From Paracentrotus lividus (Eukaryota > Echinodermata > Echinoidea > Camarodonta > Echinidae): DNA of 64,000 nucleotides. Below, piece after piece: positions 23,349 through 35,685 of the stretch. Numbering within the stretch: the first letter of the stretch is position 1; each line of letters begins with the position of its first letter. A program made the position numbers and the translations under genes. Below the pieces are notes generated by a model, which was not told the origin of the DNA, made no database searches, and worked only from the letters and a program-made list of their open reading frames with translations. The stretch lies in assembly GCA_940671915.1 (NCBI GenBank), contig CALNVZ010002974.1, positions 20,987,017 to 21,051,016 of the forward strand. Direction: 5' to 3'.

Positions 23349-26300
23349 CGGGAAAATATACATGATTTGAGCCGATTAGCAACTATACCTACCCCTAAGC
23401 TGATCTAATTCAACACCTACCCCCCCCTTATCGCTCAGCCAGCGTGACGTTAAAAATGTGAGTGTACTTTGGCTCGCCCGGTGATAACGGGGAAAAAAAT
23501 AGGATGTACCTTTTGGATCCACCACTGGAGGCGCCAAAATCAAAATCAATCGGGGCCCCCCGGGGTGCCAAATCCTGGATACGCGCCTGAATTGTGGTAG
23601 GAGTCTAAAGACAATCTTTTTTTTTTCTGTAGCGACTGTACGAGGAATTCACCAAAGCGAACAACGTATTTCGTGCGTTCACAATAATTTTCTGGTCGCT
23701 TTGACTAACACAACCGGAACGATGAACATCAATCCAACGATAACGTCTTATCAGAATGTAGCGGGATATTTTATACAGTCTGTGTCGAATAAATGGTACG
23801 AAGTGGAAACATTTTTTTAGTATGAGATTAATCACAGCTTTATTGTTTGGTATTTTCTAAAGCAGGAAAATCAGACTTGCACCTGCAATTTTCTCATCAC
23901 ATTGGGGTTGTAACTTTTGAAATATGACTAGTTTTCTACAATCAAGAAAATCAATTTTCGCACGCCGTCCCATGCCTTTGTGTAATAGATTTCGCATATA
24001 TGGCCATGAAGTGCTCAATTTCGATTTGTTCCTCGTCGCAAAAATTAGCATAAACTTTTGTTTTACGAAAAGCAAATTTATACAGCACAAAGCGATCAGC
24101 AAGGAAATTTATTTTGGTTTATTTTGGTACCACATACACACATTACAGGCGCGGATCCAAGAAAATCGAACTGAATGTATTTCGGGGGCCCAATTGTCCG
24201 GGGACAAAAGCGCTCTATTATGTTTACGCATGGGCCTATAATTCATTTCTGAAATCTGGCTGCGTCCGTTTATACTTCATATTTGAAAATATTTCACACT
24301 AAATAAATTTTTTTCCGACTGTACAATTTTTTTGACACAGCTGTAGATTTTATTTATTCACATACGGGAGTAGCCAGGATCAGGAGTGTATATCAGTTCT
24401 GATGAATTGCTGAAATAAGTGTTTACAGTACTTGTCTACAACACTGGACTATTAAGAATCATTATCACATTTGCTGGTACGATCGTTCAACAATAGAGTT
24501 TTTATACACACTAAGAAATATGGTTCAGCTATACTAGCTTTGCACCATTAAAGTGCAGACAATGGGTCGTATGCATAAAAGAAGCAATGCTTTTACTAGG
24601 ATTTTGCTTAATTAAGTTTACTTTAAATTTGAATTGAATTCATATCAATTTACTATATTTATTTCTTCCTTTTGCAAATATAAAATACACATCGTAACAA
24701 CACAATAACGCAAAGTATCATATTATCATGGCAATAACAAAATGCATTGGCAAAATTCTAGTAACAGCATTATCACTTTAGTTTATGCATAATATATGCC
24801 GAGTATAGTGCTGCGCAATATAAATACTCTTTTTATTTTTATTATCGTTATTATATACGGCCGAATGTTTAAAGTGCACCTTTATGGTCATGATGGTGCA
24901 ATCATTCAGTGAAGAGTTGAACATCTAAATATTTTCTTTGTGTGTATACAATATATTATACAGCATATTTTATATGATCTAATTTGCATGCAACTCTGTA
25001 TTTCGTCCTCTCTTTTCTCTTCCCCTCTTCCATATTCCTTACATTATGTGTTTGTCTTTCTGTTTCAACTATTGTTTGCATAACATGTATCTACGTCAAC
25101 TCGATCAAGCTTCGCTTATGACGATCTTTTGAATATGACGATTTTCTACTACGTATAATTTTAGAAACCGTAGGCCTACATGTGGTATGCACGGAAATAT
25201 TTATATTATGTATAAGGAAATAATAATGTCACAATATGAAATATTATACCCCGAGTAGCATTGGGTCGCATTGATGCAATCGAAGCGAGTAAATCACTGT
25301 TATGGTGGTATCTCACTTGCCGTGAGACGGATTTGGGACTACTTTGAGACGGTTTGAGACGGTTTCAAACTTGTCGCGGAGATGTCTCGAGAGGTCCAGG
25401 GACGGAAGGATATCGGGGACTCTCGCAGAGGGAAAAAGTATCAGAGACGTCTCTGAGTGTCGCGAGTCGCATGGACGTCTCTCGCGAAATGAGATACCAC
25501 CAATACATACCTCAAGTGGATTAGTACTGGGAGTTGTGGCGCTTTGGAAATATTTACTTCTTTCCATTTGTCAGCTGAAATAAAATTGAGTATGTTTACC
25601 TGTTTAAATTACTAATACTTTATATATTCACCGTATATTTGAGAATTTGATTCATAAATGGGTGAAATGTATAAGTTTTTATATAAAATCACAAAATTCA
25701 GGAAATGAATGATGATCTCACACAACACATGCATTATGCATATGCGGGCATTTTTTGTTAGTTCCATCATCACTCCCAGTATTAATCTAGTATTTCAGTC
25801 TAAGAATAACCTACTTGATTATTTGCTTTCACTATACATCATGGACAGACATCATGGACATAGTATCCTGTACTTGAATCTGTACATACATTCCAAATAT
25901 GGTTTATTTTTCGACAATCGACAATTCATTAACAATATGGCCTGTGAACAGTGTAGTTTTATATTTCAAATGGGTATTGGAACCCAGTTTTAACTGCGTT
26001 ATGACTGATGTACAAAATGGGGACAACGAACTTTTATAATATTATAGACCAAAGATGTGCAAGCAAAAAACTGTTTCCGGAGGAAAAGCTGTAAATACAT
26101 GGTGACAAGGTTTGCTTTTTGCACTTTTTATGAATCGGTAAATCAATCAGATAGTTTGCATGGAGTCGAGCGTTTAGGTTGAATGATGACCCGCTCCCCC
26201 CCCCCTCCAAAAAATGAAATAAAATTTTAAAAATCCAAAAGCAACAACAACAAACAAGAGCAAAAAAAAAAATCATATAAACTAAACAAAACAAAGACAT

Positions 26301-29300
26301 TACGAGGCCTATAGTATACCTTTTTACAATGCATTTGTTATATTCGTTAGCCCGGTATAGCAAAGACGAATATATTTCCGAAAATGTGCTCGCAATTTTG
26401 ACCAATTAACAAGAAATCGATTCATTGCGCGATGACTTTATTAACATTGTACCAAGATTTATTTAAGATGTATCAGCTCTTTGATGATAGCGCACGGATC
26501 AAGTTGAATGCATGACATGACTAAAGGTCGAAGATTACTTTTACATTTTATCACGTACACTGTCCTTATTTCAATTAGACTAAATTATCTGTCAATGCCC
26601 TCGATGACAGATCCCAGAGAGCTGTTAAAGAATAGCAGAATTTTTTATTTTTTTTTTCTTTCTAGAAAAGACAGTTATTCACCATTTTCTGGAGTCGTTT
26701 GTATGACACTCTAAATAAACATTAGATTTCAGTTGCATATCACACATTTTCTTTTGTAATACGTAGGCCTACAAAAGAACTGTGCCATTGTTGATTACGG
26801 TAATACTAAGAATAGATCTCATGCAAATTCGCTTCATTCGTCAAGGTTCGCAACTCAGTAGATACTAAATACGCAAAAATATTGATATTTACTCAACGGC
26901 TTTCGAGTCTGTCTGAATGCATATATGTCCATCCATCACATGTGGCTATTTCGTGCTACCACCTTGTACCACAAAACTCTTACTGGGCCAATGTGTACAA
27001 GTTTTGTAAACGTAGTAAAGTGACTTTCATTGCTACAAAACTTTTAATATCCTTGTAAAAAAATATATTTAAAAAAAATAGTCTGATCTATAATATTTTA
27101 CTCAATTTTACTCCCTGTCGCATTTGCTTTTAATATTAAAAATTGAACCATGCCATGTTACCAAATACCTTTAACTATACTTCCACCTGACATCATTATT
27201 TATTACAGCCGATCTCAACGGAATTCTTTGCACTAGACCAAATGGTAATTATAATTGACATTCTTCTTTTTTTTTGCCATTTGGGGGTATTATGTAAAGC
27301 TAAGTTCAAATTCAATTCTCGAACGGTATGTGAGATCAAGAGTTCTCCTAACCCCTTGGTGAGATCTAGAAGGCGGGTATTCCCTGGTAAACGCAGTTTA
27401 GTTGAGAGTTCCAATGAAAATCTGGAATTGTTGTCGAGGAATAAACGAGACAGTGAACCCAGAAACGCACGTCTAAATATAACCCCTCACAGAAAGTTCC
27501 GCAATCGACTTTGGTCCATGATCACTTTTCTTTACGCTTTACTTATTCCTGATATCCATACCATTTGGAAGATAATTAATTCCCTTTTTATTGATATCCT
27601 ATCTGTAATGATTGTGTCGTGCTTCAAAGCACAGAATATCATAAATGACGGGCCATGCGTTTTGAATTGGGCCGTAAATAGGTGGATCTGGACATCTGCG
27701 CGACACTTTTGGGTACATTCCTTTAATTTTCTCAGCTGATATACCGCTATGATGTTGTATTTGGGTCAAATAAAGTTTATGATGAGAGCAAGACGTCATA
27801 CCAACAGTTTTAAAAATTAATGTTGATTTTTTTTTCTTAATTATATACTAGTTAATTAGCAACATGTGCGCGGTGGAAGACGATCAGGAGGTGGACGATC
27901 AGGAGGTGCAGATTCTACTGGAAGCACATTGATAGACTGCATCACCATAGATCATACATTATGGATTTGTATAATAATTCATCATAATACTTAGTTTAGA
28001 TTAACTTCAGCGGAAAATTTAATGTAATTAAGCTTAATTATTAATTCGTTTTTACTAATTAAGCCCAAGAGCAACATACCTGGCTTGCATGATCGCGCGT
28101 GTCTTCGTGTCTTTTTCTAGCGATGTGTAATAACTACTTCAGTTAAGGTTACTTCGAGAATTTAAGAGATTGTTTGAATATATAAATATTTAGAAAGGAA
28201 ATATTTAGTTATCATAATTCTTTAGTAAAACAATATAACTAATTAGCAATAAACAATTATTGTGATTTTAACATGTAGATAATGGGTGATAATTATGGCA
28301 AATTTGAAGAGAGAAATTACAACTGGCAGATATCCACACCTTGGTAGTGATTTATAATTTGAAAATTAAATTTGATTGTATGATTTGCCAAAAAAGTTAC
28401 TTTACTATTATTGTTTTGTTTCATTACACACAACACCTGATATGATCATTTTGATCATGATTAGATTCACAACACATACTAGTGTGGTGCCAGAGAATGT
28501 ATTTTGGTGTTCTAAATTTATCTTTTAAGAATAAATTTGTTAACAGTTAGTTTCTTTTCTATTTCCTGAATAATTTTGAGTGTTTTAAGAATTCATTTTG
28601 GCAAATAATACAAGTCTTAGATAATATATCTAGAAATATCCCATTGTGAATATCATTGAAAAAAGAGGCTTGCGAAATTATTTTAATAACCTTAGACCCT
28701 GATGTTATATAGCCTATATCTGAAAAGCTCTGAATGAGAGGAATTAAAAAATGGCACTTATAAAGGTGTGGCGTACACCAATACTACTTTTCTTTTCCTG
28801 TTTCAAAGTTTGGTATTGGTTGCCATGGTTTTTAGGTATATTTGGTTCCATAACTTCTAATGCCCACGCCCAATGTTACTTTTAAGCACTTTTCTGAAAA
28901 TCCTCAGTTATTTCCTTTCAGAAAATGTATAATTTTATGTATAATGGGCGTAGTATTTAAAGTTACAGAGATTCAAATAAAAACGACACAATTTTCATGT
29001 TGCATAAATCATGTCACACGAAACTGGCCCAATTCAAAACGCCATGGCCAACGAAGAGTAAAAATTCAAATGTTGTAAAATACATTTTTATTGATACATT
29101 GAAGTTCCGCAACTCGAATTTAGGCCCTGATAACTTTTGGGTATTTTCTGTTGTGTGTTTTTTATATATATATATATACCACTGTCAAGTTCATTCATTC
29201 CTCTTTATATTGATACCTATATTTGTCATGGTGATGTAATGCCTGGGTCCACGTACCACCTAAATGCAAGGCAACGCGCGATGTTCAGTTTAAAGTTCTG

Positions 29301-31364
29301 TAGCACAACTTTGAACCTTTTACATTTTAATGTGGGTTTTATACTATCTTTTAATAGCATTGAAAAGTTCATTTATTCTCTTTTTTATGATACCTTATTT
29401 GCAATGGTAACATCATGTTTGAATGCACATAACAGAGGCCGCGGAACCGGGTGGGGGGGCGGGAGAGGCTTCAGGCCCCCCCCCACTTTTGTCAGCAAAT
29501 GACCATACATATGTGAATTTTAGCCTGTTAGCCCCCCCCCTACTTGCGGTCTAGCCCCTCCACTTTCAAAAACGCTCCGCGACCCCTGCATAATTAATTA
29601 ATGTAATGCAAAGTAGAAAGTGAAAAATTGCGAATGCATTATTATTGCTTAAATTTAGTAACACGCAACAGACAATAATAGTCAAAATAGGCATTCAATT
29701 TGCAACATTTGACTTTTGACTTGTCTAACATTCAGGTGTTTTGTGCGTGCAAGAACAACATTATTGTTAATTAGGGTATCATTGAAAAGAGGAATAAATG
29801 AACTTGACAATCATATAAATTCAATAAAAATTAGAAAATACCCTCAAAGTTATCAGGGCCTAAAGTCGAGTTGCGGAACTTCAATTTGATCGATAAAAAT
29901 GCATTTGCAACATTTGACTTTTTACTTTCTCCATATTCTGATATTCTGTGCATTTGAGGCAGACACACTCATTACAAAAATAGGATATCAATAAAAGGGG
30001 GAATGAATTATCTTTCCAATGCTATAGATGTCAGAAATAACTAAAGCGTACCTGAAAAGTTATCATAGCCCAAAGTCGATTTGCGGAACTTTTTTGTGAG
30101 GGTTTATAATGTATTATGTTTCTATCGTGTAACTTCTCATATGTTGAAGCCTTTTCAAAAAAATCCTCAGGAGATAGAACTTTCCGATAAGTTCACGGCG
30201 GATCCAGGATTCGTACATAGAGGGGGCGCATAAGGTATATTTGGAAGATTCATGCTGCGCCCCGCCTGCTGGATCCGCCTCTGAAGTTTCCCTTTCCGTA
30301 TTTCTTGGATCTTTTCCTCTTGCAATGTTATTCAAGAATCAATTTTGAACTTTAAAATATGCAGTATGCAGTAATATTCTATAATATTTCGTAGGCCTAT
30401 ATGGAAAATGGGGGGAGGGGTAATAATCCATGTACATTCCCCTAGCTATTTTCTATCTTAATTTTCCAGGTATCTTGAATCAACATGTTCATTGTTTTAA
30501 AAAAAAAAAAATTGCCAGATATAGCAATAAACTTTAAACATACGTACCTCAGTTCTTCTGCGTTAACATGGTTAATTGAACGTCGATGTCAGATTGAAAA
30601 GTGAGTCTGAAGTATGAAGTATGTGCAATTCCAAGTTCATCTGCTAACATGCCAATGTACAATTCGCGGAGTATTTTATGTCCACCAGTAATAACTGTGT
30701 TCCTTTTCCCACACCAACCAGCCTGCCCTACATATGAGATGTCGGGCCCTGACAACCAGGGTCACCACCACAGGGCTGCTTGCCTTGTCTCTACTGCCCT
30801 AGATAGCACGGGTAAACAAACTGTCAGAGAGCGTGACACTAGCTAGTTCACCATGGCTCACCTTACGATCAGCTGATCGCATACTAGTATTCCGACCCTA
30901 TACTAATAAAAATCATACTCTGCCAAAATGTTAATGAGTCAATAATCAATCAATCGCTTCACGCTGCGAGTGTGCAACCTGAAGCTCAACCAGTCGAGTT
31001 CAATGTAGGCCTATACGTGCATGTCTACTCTGCGAAGCTTTGTGTGCTTGAATAAACCGGCTTTTTATGCACCAGCCTTTAACAGAGTATAGGTATTCAA
31101 CAAGCTCTATTAAAGAATAGACTGAAGAATGAACTACAATAATTTGGAATCCAGTTTGCATACTTTAGTACTGCTTTATCAGACAAAAAAGTCACTTTCC
31201 TGACATAGCAACAACATATGCAAAGTGGAATCAAAAATAGTGTAATTCAGTCTATTTGAGTACCGTTTAACGGACTTGATACATTATAAAACCAGCCTTT
31301 ACCGTTGCTTCCCTGTTTCCTTCTATCATAATAATGATGCATGTTCACGGACCGCTTTTGGATA
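16811..31364. repeat. Copy B of the 14.9-kb duplication, rich in one-base indels
   Basis: Same order and orientation as copy A, including every nested transposon, which rules out independent insertions. Differences are mostly single-base losses, some gains, and altered homopolymer lengths; substitutions are few. Indels hit exons and introns alike, as sequencing error would. All elements listed for 1868-16807 recur here about 14.94 kb further on, with the offset drifting down to 14.55 kb. Confidence 0.95.
17322..22934 (-). pseudogene. Copy B of the GLTP-domain gene, broken by indels
   Basis: All exons of the copy A gene can be located: last exon about 17322-17505, Lys/Trp exon about 19357-19504, anchor exon about 22825-22934. 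The last exon has several indels and no open frame; the Lys/Trp exon loses bases near 19474-19480; the anchor exon gains a base at its donor. If the duplication were real this would be a very young pseudogene. The error pattern makes a mis-assembled, unpolished duplicate of the same gene more likely. Confidence 0.8.
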
Positions 31365-32478
31365 ACTTTAACAAAACTTCAGAGCGCGTATCGAAGATAA
31401 AGAACCGGGGTGACATTGTGAGGTCATTCTATGTATTGTGATACAAAGAGGATGTTAAAATTTCGAAGAGGCTAAATAATAAAGGGTATCCCCCTTCATC
31501 TCCCCCAAGGCAGCTAATCATAGTAGACCTACTCTAAATGTATAGTGTTTAAAAAAAAAATAATAAAATAGAAAACGTTTGTCGTACACGTTTCTATAAT
31601 TATGCTATGTAAACTTCAAATTTGTTATTATTTTTACATTGAATTAAAATACTGACTATTTCGTTGATTAGTTTGGTTCATACACTGAGAAGTAAATTAT
31701 TCTAAAGTAAACATGAATTAAAAAAAAATAAAATAGCAGAATACAACACTGAAATCAATAAGGAAAGATGCTGATACGTGAGCTTTTCTAAAAACACAAA
31801 GATTTGAATCTTTATATTTACTAGGGAAAAAATGGTTAATTTCTTTAAATGTTCCTATTTTTAGTTCTAGCATGTTTCGCCAATTTTAAATCTAAAATTT
31901 AATCTGCTATCATTACTAATATTGCCAAAATCTGAGGGGACAAAATGTTTTCACCTATTTTTAAATAAAATGTTTGGCTTGGTATTTCTTCTTTTTTATT
32001 TTCAGCAAGGCTACGATTATAGATTTTCCTTTTTTCTCTCTTCTTTTTTTTCCTGTGGCTTTAGGTTTCTGGCTTCAACCCCTTAATGTTTCCACCTGTA
32101 TTTCGAACGGAAACCTTTTCAATAATATTTTGTCAGATAAAATCAAACCGATGTGACTGCTGGTATTGTATGAATAAGTAGTAATTATGCCGCAGTGGTC
32201 ATGTATTGTTATGGAAGTTCGTTCACCCATATTATTCAGACCAACAACAACAATCGGATTACTCGACATTTCCAGAACATGTCATGTGGTGTGACTTTCA
32301 TAAGCTTTATTACAGTACATATGCGATTCTAGACCAGGTTTCGGTGGGTGAAGGGAACTTATATAGGGTGGTATTCACTTCGCGGAGACGTCTCCGCGAC
32401 AGAACAGAAAAGTTCGTCTCCGCGACGGATAAAAAGTATTAGAGACGTCTCCGGACGTCTTGCGACAATTTATGGGGA
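31361..32478. repeat. First copy of a 1.1-kb repeat, on the left of the assembly gap
   Basis: Begins GATAACTTTAAC and matches 32505-33660 in order, again with single-base losses (1118 versus 1156 bases). It continues copy B without a break, so 16811-32478 behaves as one error-rich sequence. Confidence 0.92.
32365..32478. mobile_element. GGAGACGTCTCC-family MITE, cut by the gap
   Basis: Starts GGGTGGTATTCACTTCGCGG and carries the CGTCTC/GAGACG chain up to the N run. It is the same insertion as 33545 seen a second time. Confidence 0.7.
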
Positions 32479-32503
32479 NNNNNNNNNNNNNNNNNNNNNN
32501 NNN
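32479..32503. other. Assembly gap of 25 N
   Basis: Twenty-five unresolved bases. The sequence on the left repeats on the right, so this marks contig ends that overlap rather than truly missing DNA. Confidence 0.99.
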
Positions 32504-32504
32504 T

Positions 32505-33660
32505 GATAACTTTAACAAAAACATTCAGAGCGCGTATCGAAGATAAAGAAACCGGGGTGACATTGTGAGGTCATTCTATGTATTGTTGATACAAAAGAGG
32601 ATGTTAAAATTTCGAAGAGGGCTAAATAATAAAAGGGTATTCCCCTTCATCTCCCCCACAGGCAGCTAATCATAGTAGACCTACTCTAAATGTATAGTGT
32701 TTAAAAAAAAATAATAAAAATAGAAAAACGTTTGTCGTACACGTTTCTATAATTATGCTATGTAAACTTCAAATTTGTTATTATTTTTTACATTGAATTA
32801 AAAATACTGACTATTCGTTGATTAGTTTGGTTCATACACTGAGAAGTAATTATTCTAAAGTAAACATGATTAAAAAAAAAAAAAATAAATATAGCAGAAT
32901 ACAACACTGAAATCAATAAGGAAAGATGCTGATACGTGAGCTTTTCTAAAAACACAAAGATTTGAATCTTTATATTTACTAGGGAAAAAATGGTTTATTT
33001 CTTTAAATGTTCCTATTTTTAGTTCTACATGATTTCGCCAATTTTAAATCTAAAATTTATATCTGCCTATTCATTACTATTAATTGCCAAAATCTGAGGG
33101 GGGACAAAATGTTTTCACCCTATTTTTAAATAAAATGTTTTTGGCTTGGTTATTCTTCTTTTTTATTTATTCAGCAAGGCTACGATTATGATTTTCCTTT
33201 TTTTTTCTCTCTTCTTTTTTTTCCTGTGGCTTTAGGTTTTCTGGCTTCAACCCCTTAATGTTTCCACCTGTATTCGAACGGAAAAGCTCTTTTCAATAAT
33301 ATTTTTGTCAGATAAATCAAACCGATGTGACTGCTGGTATTGTATGCAAATAAGTAGTAATTATGCCGCAGTGGTCAATGTATTGTTATGGAAGTTCGTT
33401 CACCCATATTATTCAGACCAACAAACAACAATCGGATTACTCGACATTTCCAGAATGTCAGTGGTGTGACTTTCATAAGCTTTATTACAGTACTTATTGC
33501 GATTCTAGACCAGGTTTCGGTGGGGTGAAGAGGGAACTTATATAGGGTGGTATTCACTTCGCGGAGACGTCTCCGCGACAGAACAGAAAAGTTCGTCTCC
33601 GCGACGGATAAAAAGTATTAGAGACGTCTCCGAGACGTCTTCGCGACAATTTATGGGGGA
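32505..33660. repeat. Second copy of the 1.1-kb repeat, on the right of the gap
   Basis: Same content as 31361-32478 with fuller homopolymers, then continues into sequence not present on the left. No gene is seen in either copy. Confidence 0.92.
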
Positions 33661-33796
33661 AAAGTCTGAAGTAGTCCCAAATCTGTCTCCGAGACGTCTC
33701 CGCGATATCGGAGACGTCTCTAATACTTTTATCCTTCGCGGGAGACGAAATTTTCTATTCTGTCGCGGAGACGTCTCCGTGAAGTGAGATACACCC
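33545..33796. mobile_element. GGAGACGTCTCC-family MITE, full length
   Basis: Ends GGGTGGTAT-TCACTTCGCGGAG and its inverted partner CTCCGTGAAGTGAGATACACCC. The interior holds several 12-bp palindromes GGAGACGTCTCC. No coding capacity. Confidence 0.75.
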
Positions 33797-34180
33797 TTAT
33801 TGGTGAAGATACTTAGGACCACAATGAAGTATACCCCTAAAAACAAACAAAACAGAAAGAAAGAAAAAATAGAAACAAAAAACGTTAAAAAAAAAAACAC
33901 AAAAAACAAGAAAAAACAAAAAAAAAAGTCTGAAGTAGTCCCAAATCTGTCTCCGAGACGTCTCCGCGATATCGGAGACGTCTCTAATACTTTTTATCCT
34001 TCGCGGAGACGAAATTTTCTATTCTGTCGCGGAGACGTCTCCGTGAAGTGAGATACCACCCTTATTGGTGAAGATACTTAGGACCACAATGAAGTATACC
34101 CCCTAAAAACAAACAAAACAGAAAGAAAGAAATAGAAACAAAACGTTAAAAAAAAATAACGAAACAAAACAAGAAAACAA
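33659..34180. repeat. Short head-to-tail duplication (about 265 bp) of the MITE's 3' half plus A-rich flank
   Basis: The stretch starting AAAAGTCTGAAGTAGTCCC occurs at about 33659 and again at about 33925, each followed by the same MITE end, the same TTGGTGAAGATACTTAGG flank and an A-rich tract. The first version has homopolymer differences and a missing base in the MITE end, so another unmerged overlap is likely. Confidence 0.8.
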
Positions 34181-34267
34181 ACAAGCAAAAAAACGACAAC
34201 AAACAAAAGCAAAGTAAAACGAAAGATTTAAATGGAGGTGGTATCTCAATCAATGAAACCTACTCCA

Positions 34268-34386
<119 letters not shown>

Positions 34387-35404
34387 TCTATTCACTCAGT
34401 ACACAGTCACGTCTTTTCTATTCGCCGTGTAAGAACAGAGATCAAAGACAGAGCGATATATCTTGTGTTCTTTCTTGTAATTATTATATTGTGTTGTTTA
34501 CCGGGTTGTTTACATCTTGTGATTATCTTATATTATACTATTAATTTTTGTGACCTGCCAGTGGAGGTCAAGCCCTATTTTCATAATATGGACCAATAAA
34601 GTTTCTATGTAGGCCTAGTCTATTATATAAGTCAAAATAAGGAATAAAGTACATAGATTATTATGTCTATCTCGCATATTTATGTAGGTTATTATTGCCA
34701 TACGAATAAGAAACGTATCATTCAAATATATACATGTACATGACGAAAAACCGCACTTTGCATTTTGCATTTACAATATAATTATATGTTCGAATGTATG
34801 GTATATACATACGATCGTGTACGGGTCTACATTATTTACTATCAGGTCCCAAAATAAGATATCACATTTTGTAGAATGAGGGATTCGCATTGGAGCAGCA
34901 TCTATTTTGCATCTATCAATTCAAACTTTTGATAACATTGTGTAACTCTAATTGAGAATGCAAACTCAAGTTACACATTTTACCGGATGCAAGGTCTTTG
35001 GAATGCATTTAAGCAGAGGAAATAAAATGAAGGTGTACAATAATAAAATCATTTGCATGGTATTTAGGTAAAACATCATAGAAGAAAGGTCCAGTGAAAA
35101 TGATTGCTCTTCAAATACCCAAATAATGTTGGTGATTCCAAGACCTGATAGCACACAACAAGTATTAGGTGAATTGTAATAAACCTTTCCCAATCACTTT
35201 GAGACGATTTCTGCCATAAATTCAATCTCATAAAGTATCGGTTTCCAGGTGCATCCGGATGTATATGTAACAAATTCCATAATGGCATTCGATTTATGGA
35301 GGTAAAAACAAACAAAATGTGAAATTCAATGTCGAATATCCTTCTTGGCAGTTTTCCATTTCGTTCATATTATATGCCCAACTGCATGCTTGAATGTTCC
35401 AAAT
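34387..35404. other. Region downstream of the minus-strand GPCR gene
   Basis: AT-rich DNA between the microsatellite and the stop codon of the receptor gene. It should contain the receptor's 3' UTR; no polyadenylation signal was fixed with confidence. Confidence 0.5.
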
Positions 35405-35685
35405 TCAATGAAAAGAGAGAGCGCCCTCTTTATTTTGTTTAACGACTGATGACGCACTGGAGCATGTTCTTGAGAAAGGTGCGATGTACCTCAGGTACTT
35501 CTTACATTCCTTTCTTGCTCGTTTGTTGATGAATGTATAAATGAGAGGATCCCAAATAGCATTCGTGTATCCTAGCAACATGGTGAACCCGGCAAACCAG
35601 TGACCCTCGTTGACCCGGATGTAATCGGAGTGAACAAGTAGGTAGGGTATCCAACATAAGAGTGTGGTGAGAACGAGAAGTGCGC
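35405..35685 (-). CDS. GPCR 1 exon 4: TM6, TM7, tail
   Basis: Acceptor TTTGTCAG|GC at 35686/35685 to a TGA stop at 35407-35405. It encodes TM6 LLVLTTLLCWIPYLL, TM7 ending NAIWDPLIYTFIN, the basic KRARKECKKY helix-8 start, and a short Ser/Cys-rich tail ending ALSFH. The Asn of NPxxY is replaced by Asp. Confidence 0.93.

Noticed and set aside
1868..31364. True recent tandem gene duplication producing a GLTP pseudogene
   Set aside because: Differences are mainly random one-base indels spread evenly, and the error-rich stretch ends at a gap; an assembly artefact explains this better.
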